From an uncultured Clostridia bacterium (GTDB taxonomy: Bacteria > Bacillota > Clostridia > Oscillospirales > CAG-272), in contig CAMZFG010000075.1 in NCBI GenBank assembly GCA_947306035.1, positions 1 through 5,815 of the forward strand: DNA of 5,815 nucleotides. Reading direction: 5' to 3'. The translations under genes were made by a program, and so were the position numbers. This document shows, in pieces, positions 1 through 5,342 of this stretch. Each line of letters begins with the position of its first letter. Positions within the stretch are counted from its first letter, which is position 1. Below the pieces are notes generated by a model. That model did not search any database. It saw only the letters and a program-made list of their open reading frames with translations, and was not told the origin of the DNA.

Positions 1-803
1 AGATCGACCTGAACGACCCCGTCGACAAGTACGTTCCGTTAAACGGCAAATACAAGTATCCCACCCTGCTCGACCTGCTGACGCATCACGGCTACCGGCC
101 GATGCCCTCGCGGAAACTGATCTGGAACTGGCTGTTCCGGCGGCATTTGCTGAACCACAACATTTACGAGAGCAAGGACGGGACGGCGCTGCAAAACTAT
201 CTGCGGCTCAAAAAACCGCCGAAAAAGCTGCGCTACTTTTATTCCGACCTCAATTACGCCGTGCTGGGCCTTGTGACAGAACGGGTGTGCGGGCAGCCCT
301 ACGAGGACGTCATGGAAGCGTTCATACGGTCGGAACTGCGGCTGGAAAAGACGTCTTTCTCGCCCCGTGACGGCACATTGTTGGACAGTTACAGCAAAAG
401 AAAACGCTGCGGACGGCTGCGTTGGCGGCGCGGCGACGTCTACCGGGCGGCGGGCGGACTGTACGCCACGGCAGGCGACGCTTTCCGCTTCGTTTCACGC
501 ACGCTGGACGGCAGCGTTCCCTGCCTTGACGAGACTCTGCAGAAGCGCCGGACCATCCTGTTCGGCAAACTGAAACTGGGCATCGGGCTTGGTTGGCATT
601 GCTATATCAACGGCAACTACTTTTTCCACAAGGGCGGCGTGGCCTGCTTTCGCACCAATTATTTCGTCGACGTCAAGCGTAAGATCTGCGTGTCGATCCT
701 CTCCAACGTGCTGGGCAACAAATTCAACAACACGACCACGATCGGCATGAGCATTTACAAAGACCTCAAAGAGGCGCTGAAAAACAAGCCCCGTTCTGTC
801 TGA
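1..803 (+). CDS. Serine hydrolase, beta-lactamase/penicillin-binding fold, 3' part
   Basis: The reading frame is open from the window edge (first full codon at 3) to TGA 801-803, giving 266 residues of a protein whose start lies upstream; the in-frame ATG at 102 is internal because homologous sequence precedes it. Three family landmarks are visible: the LLTHHG segment (75-92) that normally follows the catalytic SxxK helix, YSDLNY (240-257) at the place of the Y-x-N second motif, and HKGG (627-638) at the KTG/HxG third motif, followed by the usual strand ending in LSN. The Ser-Lys nucleophile motif lies outside the window. In this superfamily (class C beta-lactamases, D-aminopeptidases, esterases) the third position of Y-S-N is often Asp in non-lactamase members, as here, so an esterase or peptidase is more likely than a resistance enzyme. 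Substrate unknown. An intrinsic terminator abuts the stop codon, so it ends its transcription unit. Confidence 0.85.
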   Translation, partial: IDLNDPVDKYVPLNGKYKYPTLLDLLTHHGYRPMPSRKLIWNWLFRRHLLNHNIYESKDGTALQNYLRLKKPPKKLRYFYSDLNYAVLGLVTERVCGQPYEDVMEAFIRSELRLEKTSFSPRDGTLLDSYSKRKRCGRLRWRRGDVYRAAGGLYATAGDAFRFVSRTLDGSVPCLDETLQKRRTILFGKLKLGIGLGWHCYINGNYFFHKGGVACFRTNYFVDVKRKICVSILSNVLGNKFNNTTTIGMSIYKDLKEALKNKPRSV

Positions 804-839
804 CGGCGTGATCCCGCAAAGGGCACGCCGTCTTTTTTT
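802..839 (+). terminator. Intrinsic terminator of the serine hydrolase gene
   Basis: A perfect 9-bp stem pairs 802-810 with 824-832, and 813-815 (CCC) can pair with 821-823 (GGG) inside the loop. Seven T residues follow at 833-839. The stem overlaps the TGA stop codon by two bases. Confidence 0.9.
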
Positions 840-854
840 GCGTGAAAACGCAGG

Positions 855-883
855 TTGACAAGGCGCGCGGCATGATATAAAAT
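855..883 (+). promoter_or_regulatory. Sigma-A-type promoter for the alpha/beta hydrolase gene
   Basis: TTGACA at 855-860 and TAAAAT at 878-883 are separated by 17 bases; TATAAA at 876-881 with a 15-base spacer is an overlapping alternative -10. The expected start of transcription is near 890, giving a leader of about 50 nt. The leader holds a small hairpin (CCGCC 906-910 with GGCGG 916-920) just upstream of the ribosome binding site. Confidence 0.75.
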
Positions 884-925
884 GAAAACAGCGGCACGCG
901 TCGCTCCGCCTTTTGGGCGGGCGGC

Positions 926-934
926 AAAAGGAGG
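926..934 (+). promoter_or_regulatory. Ribosome binding site deciding the start at 940
   Basis: AAAAGGAGG lies five bases before ATG 940. It shows that translation starts there and not at the in-frame TTG at 913, which is upstream of the site and inside the leader hairpin. Confidence 0.9.
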
Positions 935-939
935 CAGAC

Positions 940-2088
940 ATGAACGAATGGGATGCGGTACGCGAAGACCTGCTGCAGGTGACGGGATACGACGTGCTGG
1001 GCGGGTTGCCCGACCCGTTTCTGACCGAGGCGGGCGTGCGCCTGACCTCGCCCCGCGAATGGGCGGCGCGGCGGGCAGAACTGTATCGCACGGTCATTGA
1101 ACTGCAATACGGCACGCAGCCGCCGAAGCCCGATCTTCTCACGGTCGAACGACTGTGCGACGACCCGCGCGAATGTACGTTCATCATTCATACGGGCACG
1201 CGCGAACGCCCCGTGCGCTTCCGCATGCACGTACTGCTGCCGAAAACCGACGAAAAATGCCCCGTCATCGTGGACGGGGACGGGTGCTGGCGCTATCACA
1301 TGGACCGGGATTATCTGAACGCCGCGCTGGAAAAAGGCGTCGGCTGGGTGCTGTTTGACCGCACCGAACTGGCGCACGACAGCCGAAAAGAGGGGCGCGT
1401 CGGCGCGCTGTATCAGACCTATCCCGGCTACACGTTCGGGGCGCTCGGCGCGTGGGCCTGGGGTTATATGCGCTGCGTGGACGCGCTGGAAAAACTCGAT
1501 CTGCCCGTGGACATGGACTGGATCGTTTTCAGCGGACACTCCAGAGGCGGCAAGACCGCCGCGCTGGCCGGGGCGCTGGACGCACGCGCGCGGGTCGTCA
1601 ACCCCAACGAGACCTGCGCCGGTGCGTGCGGATGTTACCGCGTGCATATGAGCGGCCGCTACGACGGCGGGCCGGAACAGCGCAGCGAGACGCTGGACGA
1701 TCTTTGGGGGCGTTTTGCCTTCTGGATGGGGCCGGACATGGGCGCCTACGCGGGGCGCGAGGCCGACCTGCCCTTTGACGCGCACGAACTGAAGGCCATG
1801 ATCGCGCCGCGCATCCTGTTCGTCTCGGAAGCAGCGGGCGACCTGTGGGCCAACCCCGTCGGCTCCTGGCAGACCACCATGGCGGCGGGCGAAGTGTTCC
1901 GCTTTCTCGGCGCGGAGAAAAACCTGTTCTGGTACTTCCGGCCGGGCAGACACGCGCACGCCGTCGCCGACGTGACCGCGCTGGTCGGCGTCGTGCGGCA
2001 TTGCCGCAGCGGCGAACCGCTCGACCCCCGTCTGTTCCGTTTGCCGTTCAAAGCGCCCGACCTCGCCTTTGACTGGCGCTGCCCCTGA
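940..2088 (+). CDS. Alpha/beta hydrolase related to glucuronoyl esterases (CE15-like), cytoplasmic
   Basis: The product has 382 residues. The nucleophile elbow reads GHSRGGK with Ser201, and Arg202 and Lys205 fall where CE15 enzymes have their oxyanion-hole Arg and substrate-contacting Lys. Glu224 lies 23 residues after Ser201 in a P-N-E-T-C-A-G-A context, the spacing and setting I recall for the catalytic Glu of CE15 glucuronoyl esterases. His338 (or His340) near the C-terminus completes a candidate triad. The N-terminal SPREWAARR...YG segment (about residues 33-50) and DLWANP (301-306) also resemble this family. CE15 enzymes hydrolyse esters of 4-O-methyl-glucuronate linking lignin to xylan; related proteins include deacetylases and uncharacterised hydrolases. 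There is no signal peptide and the N-terminus is polar, so it should act inside the cell on an imported or endogenous ester. The substrate is not established. It has its own promoter and a terminator upstream, and is probably transcribed alone. Generic acetyl-xylan-esterase-like activity is an alternative. Confidence 0.8.
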   Translation: MNEWDAVREDLLQVTGYDVLGGLPDPFLTEAGVRLTSPREWAARRAELYRTVIELQYGTQPPKPDLLTVERLCDDPRECTFIIHTGTRERPVRFRMHVLLPKTDEKCPVIVDGDGCWRYHMDRDYLNAALEKGVGWVLFDRTELAHDSRKEGRVGALYQTYPGYTFGALGAWAWGYMRCVDALEKLDLPVDMDWIVFSGHSRGGKTAALAGALDARARVVNPNETCAGACGCYRVHMSGRYDGGPEQRSETLDDLWGRFAFWMGPDMGAYAGREADLPFDAHELKAMIAPRILFVSEAAGDLWANPVGSWQTTMAAGEVFRFLGAEKNLFWYFRPGRHAHAVADVTALVGVVRHCRSGEPLDPRLFRLPFKAPDLAFDWRCP

Positions 2089-2109
2089 AAGATCGTTTAT
2101 AAAAAAGTG

Positions 2110-2138
2110 TTGTCAAAACGCGTTTTTTGTGCTATACT
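2110..2138 (+). promoter_or_regulatory. Extended -10 promoter with palindrome in the spacer
   Basis: TTGTCA at 2110-2115, a 17-base spacer, and TATACT at 2133-2138 preceded by TGC (extended -10). A perfect 12-bp palindrome, AAAACGCGTTTT (2115-2126), starts at the last base of the -35 box and fills most of the spacer, a position where a bound repressor would block RNA polymerase. A second TATAAT-like string at 2142-2147 has no matching -35 box. Confidence 0.75.
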
Positions 2139-2155
2139 GACTATAATTGAGAGCA

Positions 2156-2167
2156 AAAGGCGGTGAT
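2156..2167 (+). promoter_or_regulatory. Long ribosome binding site deciding the start at 2172
   Basis: AAAGGCGGTGAT matches the complement of the 16S rRNA 3' end (AAAGGAGGTGAT) at 11 of 12 positions. The GTG at 2163, which would give a protein three residues longer, is part of this site, so ATG 2172 is the more likely start. Confidence 0.8.
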
Positions 2168-2171
2168 TCGT

Positions 2172-2852
2172 ATGGATCAGGACCTGAAACAACATCTCGA
2201 CCACCTGCTGACGCGGGCCGCGGCGACGCTGGCGCTGTTTGTGGCGGCGCTCGTGTTTTTTGTGCTGGCGCTGGCGTTTTTCTGGGCGCAGAAAGCGGTG
2301 GCGTTCCTCTTCTTTCTTTTGTTCATCGCCTCTATGCTGGCCTTTGCCCTGCTCGGGCGCCTGGCGCGGCGCGAGGCGCGCCGCCGTTTGCCGGAACTCG
2401 TGACCCTGCGGGCGCGGCGTCCCCTCTCTTTCGAGGAACTCGACGTGACCCTGCGGCACAAGATCGACGAGGGCGTGCCGCAGCAGTTCCACAACAGCGT
2501 GCTGCTCTTTGACCTGCACGGCGACACGGAAGCGCGCGTCATCCTCTACAAGACCCCCGCCTTTGACAAAAAGGAATTCGACGACCTGCGCCGGCAGATC
2601 GAACAGCAGGCGGGTGATATGACGCCGGGCGCGTGGCGCCTGAACCTGATCTGCGTCAGCCGCGTGGACGAGCCCCTGCTCCGCCAGGTGGCGGACAACG
2701 CCCTGCACGGCATGGCGAGAACAGGCGGCGCTCTGACGATCGCCGTGTGCCACGATCAGGTCACGCTGCCGCCCCTGTACGGCTGCTGCAACGTGCGCGA
2801 CGTGCTGTGCTACAAAAAACTGATCGCCTATTTCGAGAAAGAATTGCTGTAA
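2172..2852 (+). CDS. Membrane-anchored protein of unknown function, two N-terminal TM helices
   Basis: I do not recognise this 226-residue protein. Two hydrophobic helices lie at about residues 16-38 and 42-61, separated by a very short turn, and are followed by a strongly basic stretch (Arg63, 66, 67, 70-72). By the positive-inside rule this puts both termini in the cytoplasm. The remaining 155 residues form a soluble alternating alpha/beta domain: predicted strands around FHNSVLLFDL and EARVILYKT, an amphipathic helix (KKEFDDLRRQIEQQ), a strand LNLICVS, and a final strand/helix with a CC pair (YGCCNV). No catalytic motif is obvious. It has its own promoter and a strong terminator, so it appears to be monocistronic. 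A helical hairpin anchor holding a cytosolic domain could be a sensor, scaffold or nuclease-fold protein, but nothing here picks one. Confidence 0.8.
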   Translation: MDQDLKQHLDHLLTRAAATLALFVAALVFFVLALAFFWAQKAVAFLFFLLFIASMLAFALLGRLARREARRRLPELVTLRARRPLSFEELDVTLRHKIDEGVPQQFHNSVLLFDLHGDTEARVILYKTPAFDKKEFDDLRRQIEQQAGDMTPGAWRLNLICVSRVDEPLLRQVADNALHGMARTGGALTIAVCHDQVTLPPLYGCCNVRDVLCYKKLIAYFEKELL

Positions 2853-2855
2853 TGA

Positions 2856-2890
2856 AAACCCCGTGCGGCGTGCCGCACGGGGTTTGTTTT
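2856..2890. terminator. Bidirectional terminator between convergent genes
   Basis: A perfect 13-bp stem pairs 2856-2868 with 2873-2885 around a CGTG loop. On the plus strand the tail is TTTGTTTT (2883-2890). On the minus strand the stem is followed by a run of four T, so it can serve both the gene ending at 2852 and the minus-strand gene whose stop is at 2889-2891, although the minus-strand tail is weaker. Confidence 0.85.
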
Positions 2891-3257
2891 ATTTCTCTTT
2901 CCACTCGCCCTCAATGGTCTTTTCGTCTTTGCTCTCCGGCTCGTCGTTTCTGTGTATCTCAACGACGGGGTGATCGAACAGAATGTGAAAGACGGGGATG
3001 GTGAGGAACAGCACCCACCACGGGTGCCAGCCGTGAATGGTAAAGCCGATCGTCAGATAGGCGGCGACGACCACCAACTCGTAGGAGATGTGAAAGCGCT
3101 TGAGCCCCAACACGAACGGCATGAGCGGCACGATGGCAAACACAAACAGCGACCACCGCCATTCGTCAAGATAATACCCGATGAGAATGTAGGCGATGAT
3201 GGCCACGAACAGCGTGCAGGCGCAGATCTTTGCCCGGATCCCTTTGCTTTTTTTCAT
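2889..3257 (-). CDS. Small polytopic membrane protein, about four TM segments
   Basis: The 122-residue product begins at the ATG at 3257-3255, preceded by AAAGGAAG (3271-3264) with a six-base gap. Hydrophobic segments lie at about residues 10-30, 35-52, 58-75 and 78-94; the N-terminus is basic (MKKSKGIRAK) and the last 25 residues are highly charged (EIHRNDEPESKDEKTIEGEWKEK in summary: acidic/basic tail), probably cytoplasmic. The last two helices carry the segment GWHPWW followed by FLTIP. From memory this resembles a short membrane module seen alone or fused to HTH or sensor domains in Firmicutes, function unknown. The frame stays open upstream to an ATG at 3383, but that extension lies upstream of the gene's promoter and is not part of the gene. 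It is transcribed divergently from the T-box operon and convergently with its left neighbour. Confidence 0.75.
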   Translation of the reverse strand: MKKSKGIRAKICACTLFVAIIAYILIGYYLDEWRWSLFVFAIVPLMPFVLGLKRFHISYELVVVAAYLTIGFTIHGWHPWWVLFLTIPVFHILFDHPVVEIHRNDEPESKDEKTIEGEWKEK

Positions 3258-3299
3258 AGTGATCTTCCTTTCCTCGGCAAGTTGCCCTAAATCAAGTTT

Positions 3300-3328
3300 A
3301 TTATGGCACAGTTCGGCCGATTTGTCAA
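3300..3328 (-). promoter_or_regulatory. Promoter of the small membrane protein gene
   Basis: Read on the minus strand, TTGACA (3328-3323), a 17-base spacer and CATAAT (3305-3300) form a good sigma-A promoter. Transcription should start near 3293, giving a leader of about 36 nt that includes the ribosome binding site. It lies back to back with the plus-strand promoter at 3377, with 48 bp between the two -35 boxes. Confidence 0.8.
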
Positions 3329-3376
3329 TGCGGCGGACAAATTTTTGTTTTGCTTCGCTTTTTTTCGCGCGTTTTC

Positions 3377-3405
3377 TTGACAAGTCGCGCGCGGCGTGCT
3401 ATACT
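3377..3405 (+). promoter_or_regulatory. Strong promoter of the T-box operon
   Basis: TTGACA at 3377-3382, a 17-base spacer and TATACT at 3400-3405, with TGC immediately before the -10 (extended -10). Transcription should start near 3412, just ahead of the T-box Stem I. A strong constitutive promoter followed by a regulated terminator is the usual T-box arrangement. Confidence 0.88.
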
Positions 3406-3614
3406 AACTTCAATATTTCCATAAGCAAACGCGATGACCGGACCCAGTAGGATGCGCGAGACCCTTTCAGAAAGCCGCCGGATGATGCGAGGCGGCAGGC
3501 AACGCAGACCGAATTACTTCCGTGAGCGGCAAGGCCAAACCCCGATGGCAGTAGGTTTTGACGGTGCGCCCGTTACGCGCGGGGCCTTTGGCCCGTGAGT
3601 GCCCGCCATGCGGG

Positions 3615-3647
3615 AATTGAGGTGGTAACACGGCTTCGGCCGCCCTC
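3615..3647 (+). promoter_or_regulatory. T-box sequence and antiterminator
   Basis: The conserved T-box stretch starts AATTGAGG at 3615. Helix A1 pairs GAGG 3619-3622 with CCTC 3644-3647. The tRNA-acceptor bulge is TGGTAAC (3623-3629; consensus UGGNACC, with one C-to-A change). Helix A2 pairs CGGC 3631-3634 with GCCG 3639-3642 around a TTCG tetraloop. The variable base, T3626, would pair with an A discriminator on the tRNA. Bases 3643-3647 are shared with the terminator stem, so the two folds exclude each other. Confidence 0.88.
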
Positions 3648-3679
3648 TGGAACTTCGGTTTCAGGGGTTTTTGTTTTTT
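3643..3679 (+). terminator. Regulated intrinsic terminator of the T-box leader
   Basis: The stem pairs 3643-3653 with 3658-3667 (ten pairs, one G-U, T3646 bulged) around a C(TTCG)G tetraloop, followed by T5-G-T6 (3668-3679). It ends one base before the AGGAGG ribosome binding site. It competes with the antiterminator for 3643-3647. Confidence 0.88.
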
Positions 3680-3680
3680 C

Positions 3681-3686
3681 AGGAGG
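3681..3686 (+). promoter_or_regulatory. Ribosome binding site deciding the start at 3692
   Basis: AGGAGG lies five bases before ATG 3692. The in-frame TTG at 3671 falls inside the terminator's T tract and upstream of this site, so it is not the start. Confidence 0.9.
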
Positions 3687-3691
3687 CAACG

Positions 3692-5329
3692 ATGATACTG
3701 ACAGATCTGTTGGAGCGCAACGCGGCGCACTTTGCCGACGAGGTGGCGCTGGTGGAGATCAACCCCGCCGAAAAAGAGACCCGACGCATGACGTGGCGGG
3801 AATTTGAACTGGTAGAGCCGAACATCAGCGCGCCCTACTACCGCCGGGAGATCACCTGGCGCGTGTTTGAGGAAAAAGCCAACCGTTTTGCGGGGGCTCT
3901 CACGGCCCGCGGCATTCACAAGGGCGACCGTGTGGCCGTTCTTCTGATGAACTGCATCGAGTGGCTGCCGATCTATTTCGGCATTCTCAAAACGGGCGCC
4001 GTGGCCGTGCCGCTCAATTTTCGCTATACCGCCGAGGAGATCAAGTATTGCCTGGGTCTGGCCGAGGTGCACGCTCTGGTGTTCGGGCCGGAATTCATCG
4101 GCCGGGTCGAGGAGATCGCCGAGAGCGTCAGCCGCGGGCGTCTGCTCATTTACGCGGGCCCCGGCTGCCCCACCTTTGCCGAGGATTATGCCGACATGAC
4201 CGCTGAACAGCCGAGCGTTTTTCACGGCCCGTTCCTGACCGAAGACGACGACGCGGCCATCTACTTCTCTTCCGGCACCACCGGCTTTCCGAAAGCCATT
4301 CTGCACGCGCACCGCGCGCTGATGCACGCCGCCGTGGTAGAGCAGAAACACCACGGGCAGACGCGTGACGACGTGTTTCTCTGCATTCCGCCCCTGTACC
4401 ACACGGGCGCCAAAATGCATTGGTTCGGCAGTCTCTACGCCGGCAGCCGCGCCGTCATTCTCAAGGGCACCTCGCCCGAGACCATTCTGCGCGCCGTCAG
4501 CGAGGAGCGCTGCACCATCGTGTGGCTGCTGGTGCCGTGGGCGCAGGATATTCTGGGCGCGCTCGACCGGGGCGAACTCAAACTCTCCGACTATCATCTC
4601 GATCAATGGCGGCTGATGCACATCGGGGCGCAGCCCGTGCCGAAGAGTCTCATTCACCATTGGCTGACCTACTTCCCGCACCACGCCTACGACACCAACT
4701 ACGGCTTGTCCGAGTCCATCGGCCCCGGCGCGGTGCATCTCGGCGTGGAGAACGTCGACAAAGTGGGCGCCATCGGCAAGCCCGGCTACGGTTGGGAGAC
4801 CATGATCGTGGACGAACACGACGAACCCGTCAAGCGGGGCGACGTGGGCGAGCTTTGCCTGCGCGGGCCCGGCGTGATGAAATGCTACTACAACGACCCG
4901 GCCGCCACCAAAGAGGCGCTGCGCGACGGGTGGCTGCACACCGGCGACATGGCCACGGAAGACGAGGACGGCTTTATCTTTTTGGTGGACAGAAAGAAAG
5001 ACGTCATCATCACGGGCGGCGAAAACATCTACCCCGTGCAGATCGAGGACTTCATGTCCGGCTTTGACAAGATCAAGGACGTGGCCGTCATCGGCCTGCC
5101 CGACCCCCGTCTCGGCGAGATCGCCGTGGCGATCGTGGAGCTGAAGCCCGGCGTCAGCTGCACCGAAAAAGAAGTGAACGACTTTTGCATGGATCTGCCC
5201 CGCTACAAACGGCCGCGCCGCATCATTTTCGCGGACGTGCCGCGCAACCCCACCGGCAAGATCGAAAAGCCCCTGCTGCGCCGTCGGTACGGCGGCGAGA
5301 ACCTGGTGGCCACGCAAAACAACGGATGA
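3692..5329 (+). CDS. AMP-forming acyl/aryl-CoA ligase (ANL superfamily)
   Basis: This 545-residue enzyme should convert a carboxylic acid, ATP and CoA to the acyl-CoA, AMP and PPi through an acyl-adenylate. The core motifs are intact: the phosphate-binding loop SSGTTGFPK (193-201), YGLSE (337-341), the ribose-binding Asp in TGD (417-419), the hinge DRKKD (433-437) with the GGENIYP segment, and the C-terminal catalytic Lys523 in PTGK. Length and motif set fit the fatty-acid/benzoate-type CoA ligases and not the shorter PaaK phenylacetate ligase family. The exact acid cannot be read from the sequence. Its position 13 nt before iorA implies that it makes or uses the aryl-CoA that IOR handles: phenylacetate, 4-hydroxyphenylacetate or indoleacetate are the first candidates. 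The T-box upstream ties its expression to amino-acid shortage. An N-terminal RR-x-TWR-x-FE motif occurs twice (residues 31-39 and 51-60). Confidence 0.92.
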   Translation: MILTDLLERNAAHFADEVALVEINPAEKETRRMTWREFELVEPNISAPYYRREITWRVFEEKANRFAGALTARGIHKGDRVAVLLMNCIEWLPIYFGILKTGAVAVPLNFRYTAEEIKYCLGLAEVHALVFGPEFIGRVEEIAESVSRGRLLIYAGPGCPTFAEDYADMTAEQPSVFHGPFLTEDDDAAIYFSSGTTGFPKAILHAHRALMHAAVVEQKHHGQTRDDVFLCIPPLYHTGAKMHWFGSLYAGSRAVILKGTSPETILRAVSEERCTIVWLLVPWAQDILGALDRGELKLSDYHLDQWRLMHIGAQPVPKSLIHHWLTYFPHHAYDTNYGLSESIGPGAVHLGVENVDKVGAIGKPGYGWETMIVDEHDEPVKRGDVGELCLRGPGVMKCYYNDPAATKEALRDGWLHTGDMATEDEDGFIFLVDRKKDVIITGGENIYPVQIEDFMSGFDKIKDVAVIGLPDPRLGEIAVAIVELKPGVSCTEKEVNDFCMDLPRYKRPRRIIFADVPRNPTGKIEKPLLRRRYGGENLVATQNNG

Positions 5330-5342
5330 AAGCGAGATTACC

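Larger units (their letters stand above)
3412..3679 (+). promoter_or_regulatory. T-box riboswitch (tRNA-sensing leader), transcriptional type
   Basis: The leader senses uncharged tRNA and controls termination before the CoA ligase gene. Stem I spans about 3430-3528: a basal helix (3430-3432 with 3526-3528), a K-turn with GATGA (3433-3437) opposite TGA (3523-3525), a helix CGGA 3439-3442 with TCCG 3519-3522, the specifier loop with the loop-E partners AGTA (3446-3449) and GAA (3511-3513), the CAGA bulge (3468-3471), and a distal stem GCCGCC 3474-3479 with GGCGGC 3491-3496 closing the GATGATGCGA-type apical loop. Candidate linker hairpins are GGGCC/GGCCC (3582-3594) and CCCGC/GCGGG (3602-3614). 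The T-box sequence, antiterminator and terminator follow. The specifier codon is TAC (3515-3517, Tyr) if one base separates it from GAA, or TTA (3514-3516, Leu) if it follows GAA directly; the loop's 3' side has 8 nt, one more than I recall as typical, so either register fits. Confidence 0.93.

Noticed and set aside
1..803. True beta-lactamase resistance gene.
   Set aside because: The nucleophile motif is outside the window, the second motif is YSD and the third is HKGG, a pattern common in esterase and peptidase members of the fold.
766..2001. Open frame of 411 codons on the minus strand across the terminator and the alpha/beta hydrolase.
   Set aside because: It is a shadow of the plus-strand hydrolase; its low-complexity His/Arg/Ala-rich translation has no family features and it runs through a terminator and a promoter.
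2142..2147. TATAAT as a second -10 box before the unknown membrane protein gene.
   Set aside because: There is no -35-like hexamer 16-18 bases upstream, whereas TATACT at 2133 has one plus an extended TG.
3258..3383. A 42-codon N-terminal extension of the small membrane protein to an ATG at 3383.
   Set aside because: The promoter at 3328-3300 lies inside this extension and a good ribosome binding site precedes ATG 3257, so the mRNA cannot encode it.
3692..5329. PaaK-type phenylacetate-CoA ligase.
   Set aside because: The protein is about 100 residues longer than PaaK and its motif set (SSGTTGFPK, YGLSE, DRKKD, PTGK) fits the fatty-acid/benzoate-type ligases, even though the substrate may still be an arylacetate.
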